Below are positions 56,202-64,000 of a DNA stretch of 64,000 bases, one piece after another. A program made the position numbers and the translations under genes. The stretch spans positions 1,922,001 through 1,986,000 of the forward strand of contig NZ_CP107931.1 of the NCBI RefSeq assembly GCF_036023875.1, read 5' to 3'. The notes under the pieces were generated by a model, which had not been told where the DNA came from, did no database searches, and saw only the letters and a program-made list of their open reading frames with translations. Positions within the stretch are counted from its first letter, which is position 1. The number at the start of each line of letters is the position of its first letter. The DNA comes from Mycobacterium sp. NBC_00419. GTDB lineage: Bacteria; Actinomycetota; Actinomycetes; Mycobacteriales; Mycobacteriaceae.

Positions 56202-57502
56202 GGCGGACCCTCCGGAACCATCAGACCTTCCAGCCCGGCACCGGGGTCGGTCGGCGTGGCGGGCGGGACCTCGGCGGCCAGCGCCGAGGCGGCGTCGGTC
56301 GGTGGGGCGGTATCGGCCGGTGGCAGGTGGGGGTTGAGCCGGTCCTCGCTGTAGGTGATCTCGTTGGGCCGCGCGACGGTGCCGACGAACGGGTTACCGC
56401 CAATCGGAAAGGTGTTGTATTGGCGGTTCTTGATGATCGGCGCCAGGTACTGCGTGCACAGCTTCGAGGACTGCTGCCAGCCTTCGCGCGACGCCGCCTG
56501 GATTGAGCTGCAAATGAATTGGACGGTGTCGGCGAAGTTGACTGGGGCCAGGATGCCTGTGATCGCGCTCTGCGCCGGCTGGTAGATGTTGGTGAAGTTG
56601 GAGAACACCGTAGGCGCGATGTGCAGCGCCTGCTTGACGTCGCCGCTGCTGTCGTTGAGCGCGGTGGTGATCGCGTTGAGATGGTCGAAGGTGGTTCCGA
56701 GACCTTCCCGGTTCTCGGCGACGAAGCCACGCAGATCGTTGACGGCCCCGTCCAGGCCCTGTGTCGCGCCGGCGATTTCGTCGGGGGTGTTGGACAGCAC
56801 GGTGGTGACGTCGGCCAGGTTGGTGTTGAACGACGCCAGCAGGTCGCTGCTCGATGACAGCGCCGAGACCAGCAGCTGCAGGTTCTTGACGGTGCCGAAG
56901 ATGTCTCCTGCGTGGTCACCCAGTGCCGAGGCGGCCTGGGAGAGCTTGAGCACCGTGTCACGCGCGGTGTCGCCCTGGCCGCGCAGGTTGTCTGCGGCGG
57001 TGTTGATGAACTCGCCGAGCGCGCTGGGGCCGCCCGGTGTGGTGGGCTGCAGTGATCCGGTGAGTTTCTCGAGTTGCCTTCGCAGGTCGTCCCATTCGAG
57101 GGGCACCGCGGTCCGCTCGATCGGGATGGTCGCTCCGTCGGCGAGTTCCGGGCCGCCGGAGTAGGCCGGAATCAGTTGCACCGCCCGGGCGGAGACCAGC
57201 GAGGGCGACAGGATCGCCGCCTTCACGTCGGCGGGCACCTGGTACTTGCGGTCGACGGAGAACGTGACCATGGCCGCGGTGGGTTGCGGCTCGATCTTCT
57301 CCACGGTGCCGACCGCGACGCCCAGAATGCGGATCTCGTCGCCGGTGTAGAGGCCGTTGGTGTTGGCGAAGTAGGCGACGTAGGTGTTCTGCGCGACGTG
57401 ACGCCACCACGGGGTGGCCACCACGGTGACCGCCACCGCCAGGATGGCCAACAGGCTGATGCCCGTGGCGATCTGGGTCGCGCGCCGATGCGTCGTGAGC
57501 AT
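56198..57502 (-). CDS. MCE family protein, MceD position
   Basis: The 434-residue protein has a membrane anchor at about 10-30 (TGISLLAILAVAVTVVATPW) and an MCE domain (about 40-118, YFANTNGLYTGDEIRILGVAVG). A helical region follows, then a Pro/Ala-rich tail. ATG overlaps the mceC stop by one base. Fourth subunit of the lipid-import complex by position. Confidence 0.88.
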   Translation of the reverse strand: MLTTHRRATQIATGISLLAILAVAVTVVATPWWRHVAQNTYVAYFANTNGLYTGDEIRILGVAVGTVEKIEPQPTAAMVTFSVDRKYQVPADVKAAILSPSLVSARAVQLIPAYSGGPELADGATIPIERTAVPLEWDDLRRQLEKLTGSLQPTTPGGPSALGEFINTAADNLRGQGDTARDTVLKLSQAASALGDHAGDIFGTVKNLQLLVSALSSSSDLLASFNTNLADVTTVLSNTPDEIAGATQGLDGAVNDLRGFVAENREGLGTTFDHLNAITTALNDSSGDVKQALHIAPTVFSNFTNIYQPAQSAITGILAPVNFADTVQFICSSIQAASREGWQQSSKLCTQYLAPIIKNRQYNTFPIGGNPFVGTVARPNEITYSEDRLNPHLPPADTAPPTDAASALAAEVPPATPTDPGAGLEGLMVPEGPP

Positions 57503-58812
57503 CAGTTCCTCCCGTCGGCCGGCGGCACCGGCGGGATCGACGGTGGCGGTAGCTCACCGGGTGCCGGAGCCAGGGCGGGCGGGCCCGGTGGTGGACCGCC
57601 GGGCGGCGGTGCCGGCAGCGGCTCGCGGTAGGGGTAGCGCGGGTCGCCGGGGTTACCGGTGATGGCGTCGGGCAGGGTCAGGTTCGGCTCGCCGCCCTGT
57701 CCGGTCCGCGGGTAGGGCACCGGCAGCGGCGGGGTGGCCGGCTGTCCGACGCCGGGCTCGACGAGTTGGGAGGGCACCTTCACGTTCGGGTCCAGACCGA
57801 GGTCGGAGAACGCCGCGTCGATGAACGGCTGGGAGAACTGGCCGGGTACGAGGTTGACCACCGACGCCTTGAAGAACGGTCCCGAACCCAGCACCTCACC
57901 GAACGACATGGCGTAGCGCCGGAACAGATACAGCGTGCGCTGCAATTCCTTCTTGCGGTTGTCCAGGATTGCCAGCACCCCGTTGAGTTTGTCGACGGCC
58001 GGCTTGAGCTGGGTGCGGTTGTCGGCGACCACCGCGGAGATCTGCTGCGACACCGCGCTGATGTTGCCCATCAATGCGTCCACCGAGTCACGCTGGGAGA
58101 CAAGCTCGACCAGTAGCGCGTTGGCGTTGGCGACCAGCTGGGCGATCTGTTCGCTGCGCTTGGCCAGCACGCCGGTGACCTTGTTGGCATCGGCCAGCAG
58201 CTGGCGGAGCTTGGCATCGCGCGTGTTGAGGGTGTCGGAGAACTGGGCCACACCCTCGAGAGCGATCTTCAGGTCGGGCGGGGTGTCCTTGAACGTGTCC
58301 GCGATAGTGGTCAGCGACGACGACAACTGGGCGGTGTCCAGACCGCTGATCGTCGTCGTGAGGTCACCGAGGGCGTCGGTGAGGTCGTAGGGCGAGCGGG
58401 TGCGTTCCAGTGGGATGGGTCCGCTCAGCGTGCCGTCACCGCGCGGTGTCAGCTCGAGATACTTTGTGCCGAGCACTGTTTCGGTCTTGATCGCGACCTC
58501 GGTGCGGTCACCGAGGTCCACCCCGTCGCGAACCGTGAAGTCCACCAGCACCTTGGTGCCCTCCAGGCTGATGCCGGAGACCCGGCCGACACCGAGACCC
58601 GACACCCGCACGTCGCTACCAGTCTTGATACCGCCGGCTTCCGCGAAGTAGGCGGAGTGGTCCGTCGTCCCTTTGATGAAGGGGATCTTGTCGTAGGAGA
58701 ACACCGCGGCCACCAGGGCGACGACGACGGCGACACCGACGAGGCCGACGGTCAGCCGGTTACGGTCGGCCAGCGGCGTGAAGTGTGGTCGCTTGATCGT
58801 GAGTCGGCTCAT
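57502..58812 (-). CDS. MCE family protein, MceC position
   Basis: The 436-residue protein has an anchor at about 18-40 and an MCE domain (about 48-125, YFAEAGGIKTGSDVRVSGLGVG). Coiled helical segments run to about 320. The last 80 residues are strongly proline-rich (LPAPPPGGPPPGPPALAPAP). ATG at 58812 (MSRLTIKR) overlaps the mceB stop as ATGA; a GTG four codons upstream is less likely. Confidence 0.88.
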   Translation of the reverse strand: MSRLTIKRPHFTPLADRNRLTVGLVGVAVVVALVAAVFSYDKIPFIKGTTDHSAYFAEAGGIKTGSDVRVSGLGVGRVSGISLEGTKVLVDFTVRDGVDLGDRTEVAIKTETVLGTKYLELTPRGDGTLSGPIPLERTRSPYDLTDALGDLTTTISGLDTAQLSSSLTTIADTFKDTPPDLKIALEGVAQFSDTLNTRDAKLRQLLADANKVTGVLAKRSEQIAQLVANANALLVELVSQRDSVDALMGNISAVSQQISAVVADNRTQLKPAVDKLNGVLAILDNRKKELQRTLYLFRRYAMSFGEVLGSGPFFKASVVNLVPGQFSQPFIDAAFSDLGLDPNVKVPSQLVEPGVGQPATPPLPVPYPRTGQGGEPNLTLPDAITGNPGDPRYPYREPLPAPPPGGPPPGPPALAPAPGELPPPSIPPVPPADGRN

Positions 58813-59837
58813 TTGGGTGTGCACCGTCCGGTGTCCTGTCCGGCGAGTTTGACGAACACGGGCTGACCGCCCTTTCCGTTGACCTTGAGGATCGCGTCGC
58901 AGAGGTAGAAGCCGAAGTAATCCCCGTACAAGCCATTTCGGGCCAGTACCTGGTAGGCGTCCGGAAGTGTCTTGACCAGGTCGTCGACGAAGTCGTGGTC
59001 GGCCATCACCTGGCCGGCGAACCGGTCGGTCTGGGTGACGGTGTCCTTGATCGGCTGGCGTGCCGCGGTCAGGAGGTCGGCGACCGACCCGGCCGCGGCG
59101 TTGATGTAGGCCAGCCCGGTGCCGATGTCGGTCCTGCGGTCGGCCAGGCCCGCCACGAGCTGGGACAGCTTGTCCAGCCCCGTGCCGAACTGGTCGTCGC
59201 GGGCGGCGAACGTCCCGAGCACGGTGTTGAGGTTGGTGATCACCTCACCGATCAGCTGGTCGCGCCCGGCCAGCGTGGTGGTCAGCGCCGAGGTCTGGGC
59301 GAGCACCGAGGAGATCGTGCCGCCCTGACCCTGGAACACCCGCAGCAGCTGACCCGACAGGGCGTTGACCTGGTCGGGGTCCAATGCGCGGAACAGCGGC
59401 CGGAAGCCGCCGATGAGCGCGTCGACGTCGAGGGCCGGCGCGGTCCGGGTCAACGGAATCGTTTGCCCGGGAGAGAGTTTGCGCACCGAACCCGCACCCT
59501 CCTCGAGCGACAGGTAGCGGTCTCCGATCAGGTTCTCGTAGCGCACCACGGCGCGGGTGCCCTCGGTGAGTTGCAGTTGCTTGTCGACGGCGAAGTCGAC
59601 GGTGACAGTGCCGTCCTTGTGCAGGGTCATGTCCTTGACCTTGCCGACCTCCACCCCGGCGATGCGGACGAAGTTGCCGCCCTTGAGACCCGAGACGTTG
59701 GAGAACACCGCACTGTACGACGCCCGCGAGTCGAAGCGGAACTGGCCGAACACGGTGACCAGGACGAACATGAAGATCAGGCACATCACGGTGAACAGCG
59801 CCACGAGGGTGGCGGTACGGGCGGTTCTCGATCTCAC
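58809..59837 (-). CDS. MCE family protein, MceB position
   Basis: The 342-residue protein, the shortest of the set, has a membrane anchor at about 8-32 (LVALFTVMCLIFMFVLVTVFG) and an MCE domain (about 38-115, SGLKGGNFVRIAGVEVGKV). A DUF3407-type helical region follows with a conserved C-terminal cysteine pair (YLCDAILK and GRCTPK), as in other MceB proteins. GTG overlaps the mceA stop (GTGA); the longer open frame upstream is shadow of mceA. Confidence 0.9.
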   Translation of the reverse strand: MRSRTARTATLVALFTVMCLIFMFVLVTVFGQFRFDSRASYSAVFSNVSGLKGGNFVRIAGVEVGKVKDMTLHKDGTVTVDFAVDKQLQLTEGTRAVVRYENLIGDRYLSLEEGAGSVRKLSPGQTIPLTRTAPALDVDALIGGFRPLFRALDPDQVNALSGQLLRVFQGQGGTISSVLAQTSALTTTLAGRDQLIGEVITNLNTVLGTFAARDDQFGTGLDKLSQLVAGLADRRTDIGTGLAYINAAAGSVADLLTAARQPIKDTVTQTDRFAGQVMADHDFVDDLVKTLPDAYQVLARNGLYGDYFGFYLCDAILKVNGKGGQPVFVKLAGQDTGRCTPK

Positions 59838-61177
59838 GGCTGTCCTCCCGGTGGCGGTGGGTACAGCGGTGTGCCGTCCGGTGCGAATTCCGGTGCGCCG
59901 TAGGCCGGTCCGCCGGGATAGGGCGGCGGCGGGCCGGGAGCCGGGCCCCCGGGATAACGGATCCGCGGTTCCTCCGGCACGCCCTTGGTGGCCGGGAAGT
60001 AGTTGGCGAAGCCGGGGAACCCAATACCCGGGTTCGGCCGCACGTCGAGGCCGGTTCCGAAGCCGGTGTCGGTGACGAGGTACTTCACCGGGAAGTTCTT
60101 GCTGGCGTCGGGCAGCGAGCCGCAACTCGGCTTTCCGCCGGGACCGCCCTTGGCGTTGACGATCGGCAGATTGTCGGGGTAGCGGTAGGGGTCGTCGCCG
60201 GCCAGGAGAGCGGCGTCCATGATCACCGACTTGCCGTTGCCGCCGAGGGCATCCCGGCCACCGTTCTCGAGGAACCACTGGGCGCCCTGGAACAGGCAGG
60301 TGTAGGTCGGCGAGTACTTTCCGAACAGCGCGGTGGTCGGGTCCAGGATGTTCATCGCCCGCACCAGGTTCGGCTGATTGGCGCCGATCGTGTTGATGCC
60401 GGACTGGGAGAACCCGACCGCCGACAGCAGCAGGCTGTCCAGGGCGCCGGCGTTGGCGGTGATCGTCGCGCTGGTGGTGGTGAAGTTGTCCAGGATGGCC
60501 AGAATGTTCTGCGCCGCATCGGAATAGGCCTGGGCGGTCTGGCCGAACAACTGCCAGTCTCGCTGCACTCCTGGCATCCGCGGGTTGACCGCCAGCAGCA
60601 CCTTGTTGGCGTCGGTGATCGACTCACCGATCCGTTGGCCCTTGCCGCGCACCGCGTCGGCGACCGCGGTGAACACCGAATTGAGCTTGGCCGGGTCGAT
60701 GGAGCGCACCACCGACTGCAGGTTCTGGAAGACCGTGTTCACCTCGACGGTGACATTGCGGGAGCGCAGCACCGCGCCGGGGGCAAGGCGCCCGCTCGCA
60801 CCGTCGGACGGGACGATGAGGTCGACGTACTTGGCGCCGAATGCGGTGCTCGACTTGATCTCCGCCTCGACGTTGCCCGGCAGGTACTGGAACGGCCCGG
60901 GGTCGATCTTGAGTTTCAGAGCGGAGAGGTTCTGCCCACCGGCGTGCTCAGCGCCGATCGAGCTGACCTGGCCGATCTGCACGCCGCGCAGTTTGACCTT
61001 GGCGCCGTCCTCCATGACGAGTCCGGCACGGTCCGAAACCACCGTCAGCGGAACGGTTTTGCGCAGCGATCCGGAGAACAGCAGTGCGGTCAGCGCGGTG
61101 AGGGCGGCGATCACGAGGATCAGCACCGGGGCCCACCAGATCGGATCGATCTTCTCGCGTCGGGAGGAGTTCGCCAC
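59834..61177 (-). CDS. MCE family protein, MceA position
   Basis: The 447-residue protein has an anchor at about 14-36 (WAPVLILVIAALTALTALLF) and an MCE domain (about 40-118, GLVMEDGAKVKLRGVQIGQV). Helical segments and a Pro/Gly/Tyr-rich tail follow. The start is GTG, 2 bases after the yrbEB stop. It is the first Mce protein of the operon. I cannot assign it to a numbered Mce family (mce1-8) without alignment. Confidence 0.9.
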   Translation of the reverse strand: MANSSRREKIDPIWWAPVLILVIAALTALTALLFSGSLRKTVPLTVVSDRAGLVMEDGAKVKLRGVQIGQVSSIGAEHAGGQNLSALKLKIDPGPFQYLPGNVEAEIKSSTAFGAKYVDLIVPSDGASGRLAPGAVLRSRNVTVEVNTVFQNLQSVVRSIDPAKLNSVFTAVADAVRGKGQRIGESITDANKVLLAVNPRMPGVQRDWQLFGQTAQAYSDAAQNILAILDNFTTTSATITANAGALDSLLLSAVGFSQSGINTIGANQPNLVRAMNILDPTTALFGKYSPTYTCLFQGAQWFLENGGRDALGGNGKSVIMDAALLAGDDPYRYPDNLPIVNAKGGPGGKPSCGSLPDASKNFPVKYLVTDTGFGTGLDVRPNPGIGFPGFANYFPATKGVPEEPRIRYPGGPAPGPPPPYPGGPAYGAPEFAPDGTPLYPPPPGGQP

Positions 61178-61179
61178 GC

Positions 61180-62001
61180 CTACCCCGACAGGTGGAAGTT
61201 GCCGGACTGTCCGTACACGGACAGTGTGATGGTCAAGAGGATGAACACGCCCGCGGTGATGGAGGTGCGCACCGCGCGGCCGACGGCTTCACCCACGCCG
61301 GCCGGCCCGCCGGTGGCGGTGTAGCCGTAGTAGGTGTGGATAGCCATCACGACGGCGGCCATCGCCAGCGCTTCGATGAACGACCACATCAGGTCGCTGG
61401 GATGAAGGAAGCTCGAGAAGTAGTGGTCGTAGACACCGCGGGACTGGCCGTAGATGACGGTGGTGCCGAACCGGGTGGCCAGAAACGACATCAACACGGC
61501 GACGGTGTAGATCGGGATGACCGCCAGCACGCCCGCCACGATGCGGGTCGAGGCCAGGTAGGTGACGGCGCGGATACCCATCACTTCTAGGGCGTCGATC
61601 TCCTCGTTGATCCGCATCGCGCCGAGCTGCGCGGTGGCGCCCGCCCCGATGGTCGCGGCCAGCGCCACGCCCGCGGTCGCCGGCGCGATGAACCGGACGT
61701 TGAGGAAGGCGCCCAGGAATCCGGTCAAGGCCTCGATACCGACGTTCGACAGTGTGTTGTAGCCCTGCACGGCGATCAGCGCGCCGGTGGACAGCGTCAG
61801 GAAGCCGACGATGACAACGGTGCCGCCGATGACGGCCAGCGCGCCGGTGCCCATCCCCATGACGGCGATGAGTCGCAGCACCTCGGCGGGATAACGCCGC
61901 ACTGCGTACGGCGTGGCCGCCAGGGCGCTTCCGTAGAACGCCGTCTGCTCCCCCAGCTTCCGGGTCGCGCCGACCAGCCGATTGGTATCGGTGTCGCTCA
62001 C
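61180..62001 (-). CDS. YrbE/MlaE-family ABC permease, B subunit
   Basis: The 273-residue membrane permease has about five spans and the coupling segment INEEIDALEVMGI near 152, which contacts the ATPase (Mkl/MceG, encoded elsewhere). C-terminal GYTATGGPAGVGEAVGRAV is typical. GTG at 62001 overlaps the yrbEA stop (GTGA). Together with yrbEA it forms the inner-membrane part of the Mce importer. Confidence 0.9.
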   Translation of the reverse strand: MSDTDTNRLVGATRKLGEQTAFYGSALAATPYAVRRYPAEVLRLIAVMGMGTGALAVIGGTVVIVGFLTLSTGALIAVQGYNTLSNVGIEALTGFLGAFLNVRFIAPATAGVALAATIGAGATAQLGAMRINEEIDALEVMGIRAVTYLASTRIVAGVLAVIPIYTVAVLMSFLATRFGTTVIYGQSRGVYDHYFSSFLHPSDLMWSFIEALAMAAVVMAIHTYYGYTATGGPAGVGEAVGRAVRTSITAGVFILLTITLSVYGQSGNFHLSG

Positions 62002-62864
62002 GGCGCCACCTTGACGCCGAACGCGGTGGCCAGAATGTTGATCAGGAACAACGCCATGAACGCGAACACCACGGTTTCGTTGACGGCATTGCCGACCGCG
62101 GTGGGCCCGCCGCCGACCGACAGCCCCTTGTAGCAGGCGATCAAACCGGCCGACAGGCCGAACAGCAGCGCCTTGACCAGAGACACGATCACCTGGGGCA
62201 GGCCGGTCAGCAGCGTCATGCCGGCGACGAACGCCCCGGGCGTGACGTGCTGAATGAACACGACGAAGAAGTAGCTTCCGGCCAGGCCGACGACGGCGAC
62301 CACCGAATACAGCATCAGCGCAACGAAAGTCGCGGCGATGACCCGTGGGACCACGAGGGCTTGGATGGGGTTGACGCCGATCACCTTCATCGCGTCGATC
62401 TCTTCGCGGATCGTGCGGGCACCCAGGTCGGCGCACATGGCGGTCGAGCCGGCCCCGGAGACCACGATGGCCGTCACGACAGGGCCCACCTGGGTGACCG
62501 AGGCCAGCGCCGCCCCGGCGCCGGAGAGATCACCCGCGCCGACCTCGAGCAGCACGATGTTGAGGGTGAAGACGATCAGCACCGTGTAGGGAATCGAGAG
62601 CACCACCGTGGGCACGATGGACACCCGGGCGACGAACCAGATCTGGTCGAGCAGTTCACGCCAGGCGAACGGGCGGCGGAACATGGCCGCGAAGGTTTCG
62701 CCCACGAGAACGACGAAGTCGCCGATGGAGAACACGGGCTTGGACCAGGCGGCAGCTTTCACCGTCGGCCGCCGAGGAAACGCGGGCGGAGCGAGGGCAA
62801 CGGCGGCATTACAGCCGCCGGGCGCCAGCACCCCTCTGCGGATCCCACATGCAGTCCTCTCCAT
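61998..62864 (-). CDS. YrbE/MlaE-family ABC permease, A subunit
   Basis: Membrane permease of up to 288 residues with about five to six spans, the conserved SGAGSTAMCADLGARTIREE and IDAMKVIGVNP, and the C-terminal GNAVNETVVFAFMALFLIN. First gene of the operon. The start is set by a strong promoter whose predicted start site is about 10 bases upstream of ATG at 62864. A GTG at 62762 would give a more usual N-terminus but needs a longer leader. Confidence 0.88.
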   Translation of the reverse strand: MERTACGIRRGVLAPGGCNAAVALAPPAFPRRPTVKAAAWSKPVFSIGDFVVLVGETFAAMFRRPFAWRELLDQIWFVARVSIVPTVVLSIPYTVLIVFTLNIVLLEVGAGDLSGAGAALASVTQVGPVVTAIVVSGAGSTAMCADLGARTIREEIDAMKVIGVNPIQALVVPRVIAATFVALMLYSVVAVVGLAGSYFFVVFIQHVTPGAFVAGMTLLTGLPQVIVSLVKALLFGLSAGLIACYKGLSVGGGPTAVGNAVNETVVFAFMALFLINILATAFGVKVAP

Positions 62865-62881
62865 CGTCAGGCTTGGGCCGG

Positions 62882-62910
62882 ACGCTAAGAGAGTCCCGAT
62901 TAGCTGTCAA
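62882..62910 (-). promoter_or_regulatory. SigA-type promoter of the Mce operon
   Basis: On the minus strand, -35 TTGACA (62905-62910) and -10 TAGCGT (62882-62887) are separated by exactly 17 bases. It reads toward yrbEA, whose ATG is about 18 bases past the -10. It is the best consensus promoter seen in the window. Confidence 0.75.
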
Positions 62911-63041
62911 CGCACGCCTGCGCAGAAGTCCAAGCGTCAATGGGCACTATCGGCAGGTCGCCGCAAAGCATTTGGTTTCGCTCAGACCGATCGGATCGTC
63001 GCGATTTAAAGTGTTGTCCGCGGCGTGCTAGAGCCCGTGCG

Positions 63042-63053
63042 TAGGCTGGGCTG
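63042..63053 (+). promoter_or_regulatory. Leaderless promoter of the zinc-finger gene
   Basis: TAGGCT at 63042-63047 ends six bases before the GTG start at 63054, identical in sequence and spacing to the serC and dapC promoters. Confidence 0.55.
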
Positions 63054-63407
63054 GTGGCTGAAGCGGTCGACCCGTCCATCCCACCGAGCGGCACGGGCTG
63101 CGTCGAATGTGACGCCTCGGGCGGCTGGTGGGTGCACCTGCGCCGCTGCGCCGCCTGCGGACACATCGGCTGCTGCGATGACTCCCCGATGCGTCACGCG
63201 TCCGCGCATTGGCGGCAGTCAGGTCACCCGATCATCCGCTCCTTCGAGCCGGGCGAGGACTGGTTCTGGGACTACCAGGACAACCAGTACTACGACGGAC
63301 CGCGACTGGCGCCACCGGAGAGCCGGCCCGCTGACGAGACGGTGCCCGGTCCCCGCGGGCGGGTGCCCAGCGACTGGGCCGAGATCCTGGGAAGGCGCGC
63401 GGACTGA
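63054..63407 (+). CDS. UBP-type zinc-finger protein
   Basis: The 117-residue protein has one UBP-type (ubiquitin-hydrolase-like) zinc finger at about 15-65: CVECDASGGWWVHLRRCAAC, then HIGCCDDS, MRHASAHWRQSGHPI and FEPGEDWFWDYQDN. The cysteine/histidine set needed for zinc is complete. In eukaryotes the fold binds the ubiquitin C-terminus; actinobacteria have many small versions of unknown role. The GTG start follows a leaderless-type promoter. Its 3' third overlaps an opposite-strand gene by 118 bases. Confidence 0.85.
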   Translation: MAEAVDPSIPPSGTGCVECDASGGWWVHLRRCAACGHIGCCDDSPMRHASAHWRQSGHPIIRSFEPGEDWFWDYQDNQYYDGPRLAPPESRPADETVPGPRGRVPSDWAEILGRRAD

Positions 63408-63703
63408 ATCACCGCGTCGGGACCGCCGCGACGACGCAGACACACTGTGGCGTAGACGTTGTCGACCTGAGTGATCGCGTCGTCGTTGACCACCACGCGC
63501 TTCTTGCGCAACACCGACGGCGTGCAGGCGATGAACGGCACCGGCCTCGCACAGTGGTCGTCGCAGACCTGGACGCTGTCGTCGAATCGCATCCCGAGCT
63601 CGGACTGGTCGAAGTACACCGTGTAGCGGATGGTGAACAGCCAGGTGGCGTCGGCACGTTGTTCGGCGCGAACGATCAGAGAGTCGTCACCGATCCTCGC
63701 CAT
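63290..63703 (-). CDS. Hypothetical beta-rich protein
   Basis: The 137-residue protein starts MARIGDDSLIVRAEQRADATW, and its first 100 residues (TIRYTVYFDQSELGMRFDDS, VLRKKRVVVNDD, NVYATVCLRR) look like a genuine beta-sandwich. I cannot name the family. A GGAGGA site precedes ATG. The last 37 residues are Arg/Pro/Gly-rich and antisense to the zinc-finger gene, giving an unusual 118-base tail overlap. A stop exists in the neighbouring frame at about 63409, so a lost stop or small frameshift is possible. Confidence 0.6.
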   Translation of the reverse strand: MARIGDDSLIVRAEQRADATWLFTIRYTVYFDQSELGMRFDDSVQVCDDHCARPVPFIACTPSVLRKKRVVVNDDAITQVDNVYATVCLRRRGGPDAVIQSARLPRISAQSLGTRPRGPGTVSSAGRLSGGASRGPS

Positions 63704-63754
63704 GGGTCCGATGGTCCTCCGCGCAGCCGCTCAAGTGTGGGAGCACACGCCGTG

Positions 63755-64000
63755 TCAATCCGAAAGACCAGACCTCTGCATCTCTTTGGCGAATTCCTCG
63801 CTCATCCGCTCGGCGAACGCGTTGACCGCTTTGAGCGGACGCAGCATCACGGTGAACTCGTCGATAAGCCCGTCGGGCCGGGTGTGCAGGAAGTCGCAGC
63901 CGTTGATGTCGAGGTCGCCGACCTTGGCGGTGAAGACCAGCGCGTGGTCGGGAGCGTCTTGCGCACCGATCTCGCGGACGTAGGTGAGATCGGCGAACAC
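63755..64000 (-). CDS. NTF2/SnoaL-like protein, C-terminal part (partial)
   Basis: Only the last 81 codons are inside the window; the 5' end is beyond base 64000. The visible cone-fold segment (ALVFTAKVGDLDINGCDFLH, RPDGLIDEFTVMLRPLKAVN) matches the SnoaL-like/nuclear transport factor 2 fold, with the typical LID.F.VM.RP ending followed by a helix. Many such proteins are small isomerases or hydrolases; the role here is unknown. Confidence 0.72.
   Translation of the reverse strand: MFADLTYVREIGAQDAPDHALVFTAKVGDLDINGCDFLHTRPDGLIDEFTVMLRPLKAVNAFAERMSEEFAKEMQRSGLSD

Overview
The window is high-GC chromosomal DNA from a mycobacterium, most likely a rapidly growing environmental species (Mycolicibacterium type). 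The evidence is the content: prrA/prrB, the arfABC channel operon, sepH, rpfA behind a c-di-AMP riboswitch, fprB, a full eight-gene Mce operon, a PE-PPE-domain hydrolase, GTG starts, ATGA/GTGA gene overlaps and leaderless TAnnnT promoters. Most of the window keeps the gene order I remember for M. tuberculosis Rv0854 to Rv0903 (read in reverse), with several insertions and replacements. Names of the form Rv0xxx are from memory and were not checked by a search.

Layout. 0-3.4 kb: end of prrA, prrB, a convergent hairpin, then arfC-arfB-arfA, where ArfC carries a tandemly duplicated C-terminal domain. 3.6-12.8 kb: an accessory block with an FKBP, two SDRs, a GntR/UTRA regulator and an APH-fold kinase on the minus strand. 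Divergent from these are an APC permease and a class-III aminotransferase-fold enzyme; together they look like an amine or amino-alcohol catabolic module. A DUF2630 gene and a MarR/MFS efflux pair follow. 12.9-18.2 kb: citrate synthase gltA2, TetR, MFS, pdxH and a second citrate synthase. 18.2-31.6 kb: an MHS permease, a decayed gene start, fprB with a diiron oxygenase, serC, sepH, a TrmH methyltransferase, MarR, small membrane proteins, DUF3027, MFS, DUF2771, a xi-class GST and cspB.

31.8-40.7 kb: yccF-moaA-moaD, then the regulated leader and rpfA, the convergent moaE-mog-moaC operon, and an XPB helicase with its partner protein. 40.8-53.6 kb: a secreted PE-PPE-domain hydrolase, a lipid-degradation neighbourhood (Ltp-type thiolase fold plus DUF35, LLM oxidoreductase, FadD, fadB-fadA), dapC, and an alpha-methylacyl-CoA racemase between two paralogous SRPBCC genes. 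53.6-62.9 kb: yrbEA-yrbEB-mceA-F, an ABC lipid importer transcribed from a clear SigA-type promoter. The right edge has a UBP-type zinc-finger protein, an overlapping hypothetical gene and the end of an NTF2/SnoaL-like gene.

Functionally the right third reads as lipid uptake (Mce) joined to activation, racemisation and beta-oxidation. The middle holds core metabolism, molybdopterin synthesis and cell-wall resuscitation. The left part holds membrane and stress functions plus the most variable accessory genes. I saw no rRNA, tRNA, insertion sequence, CRISPR array or replication origin.
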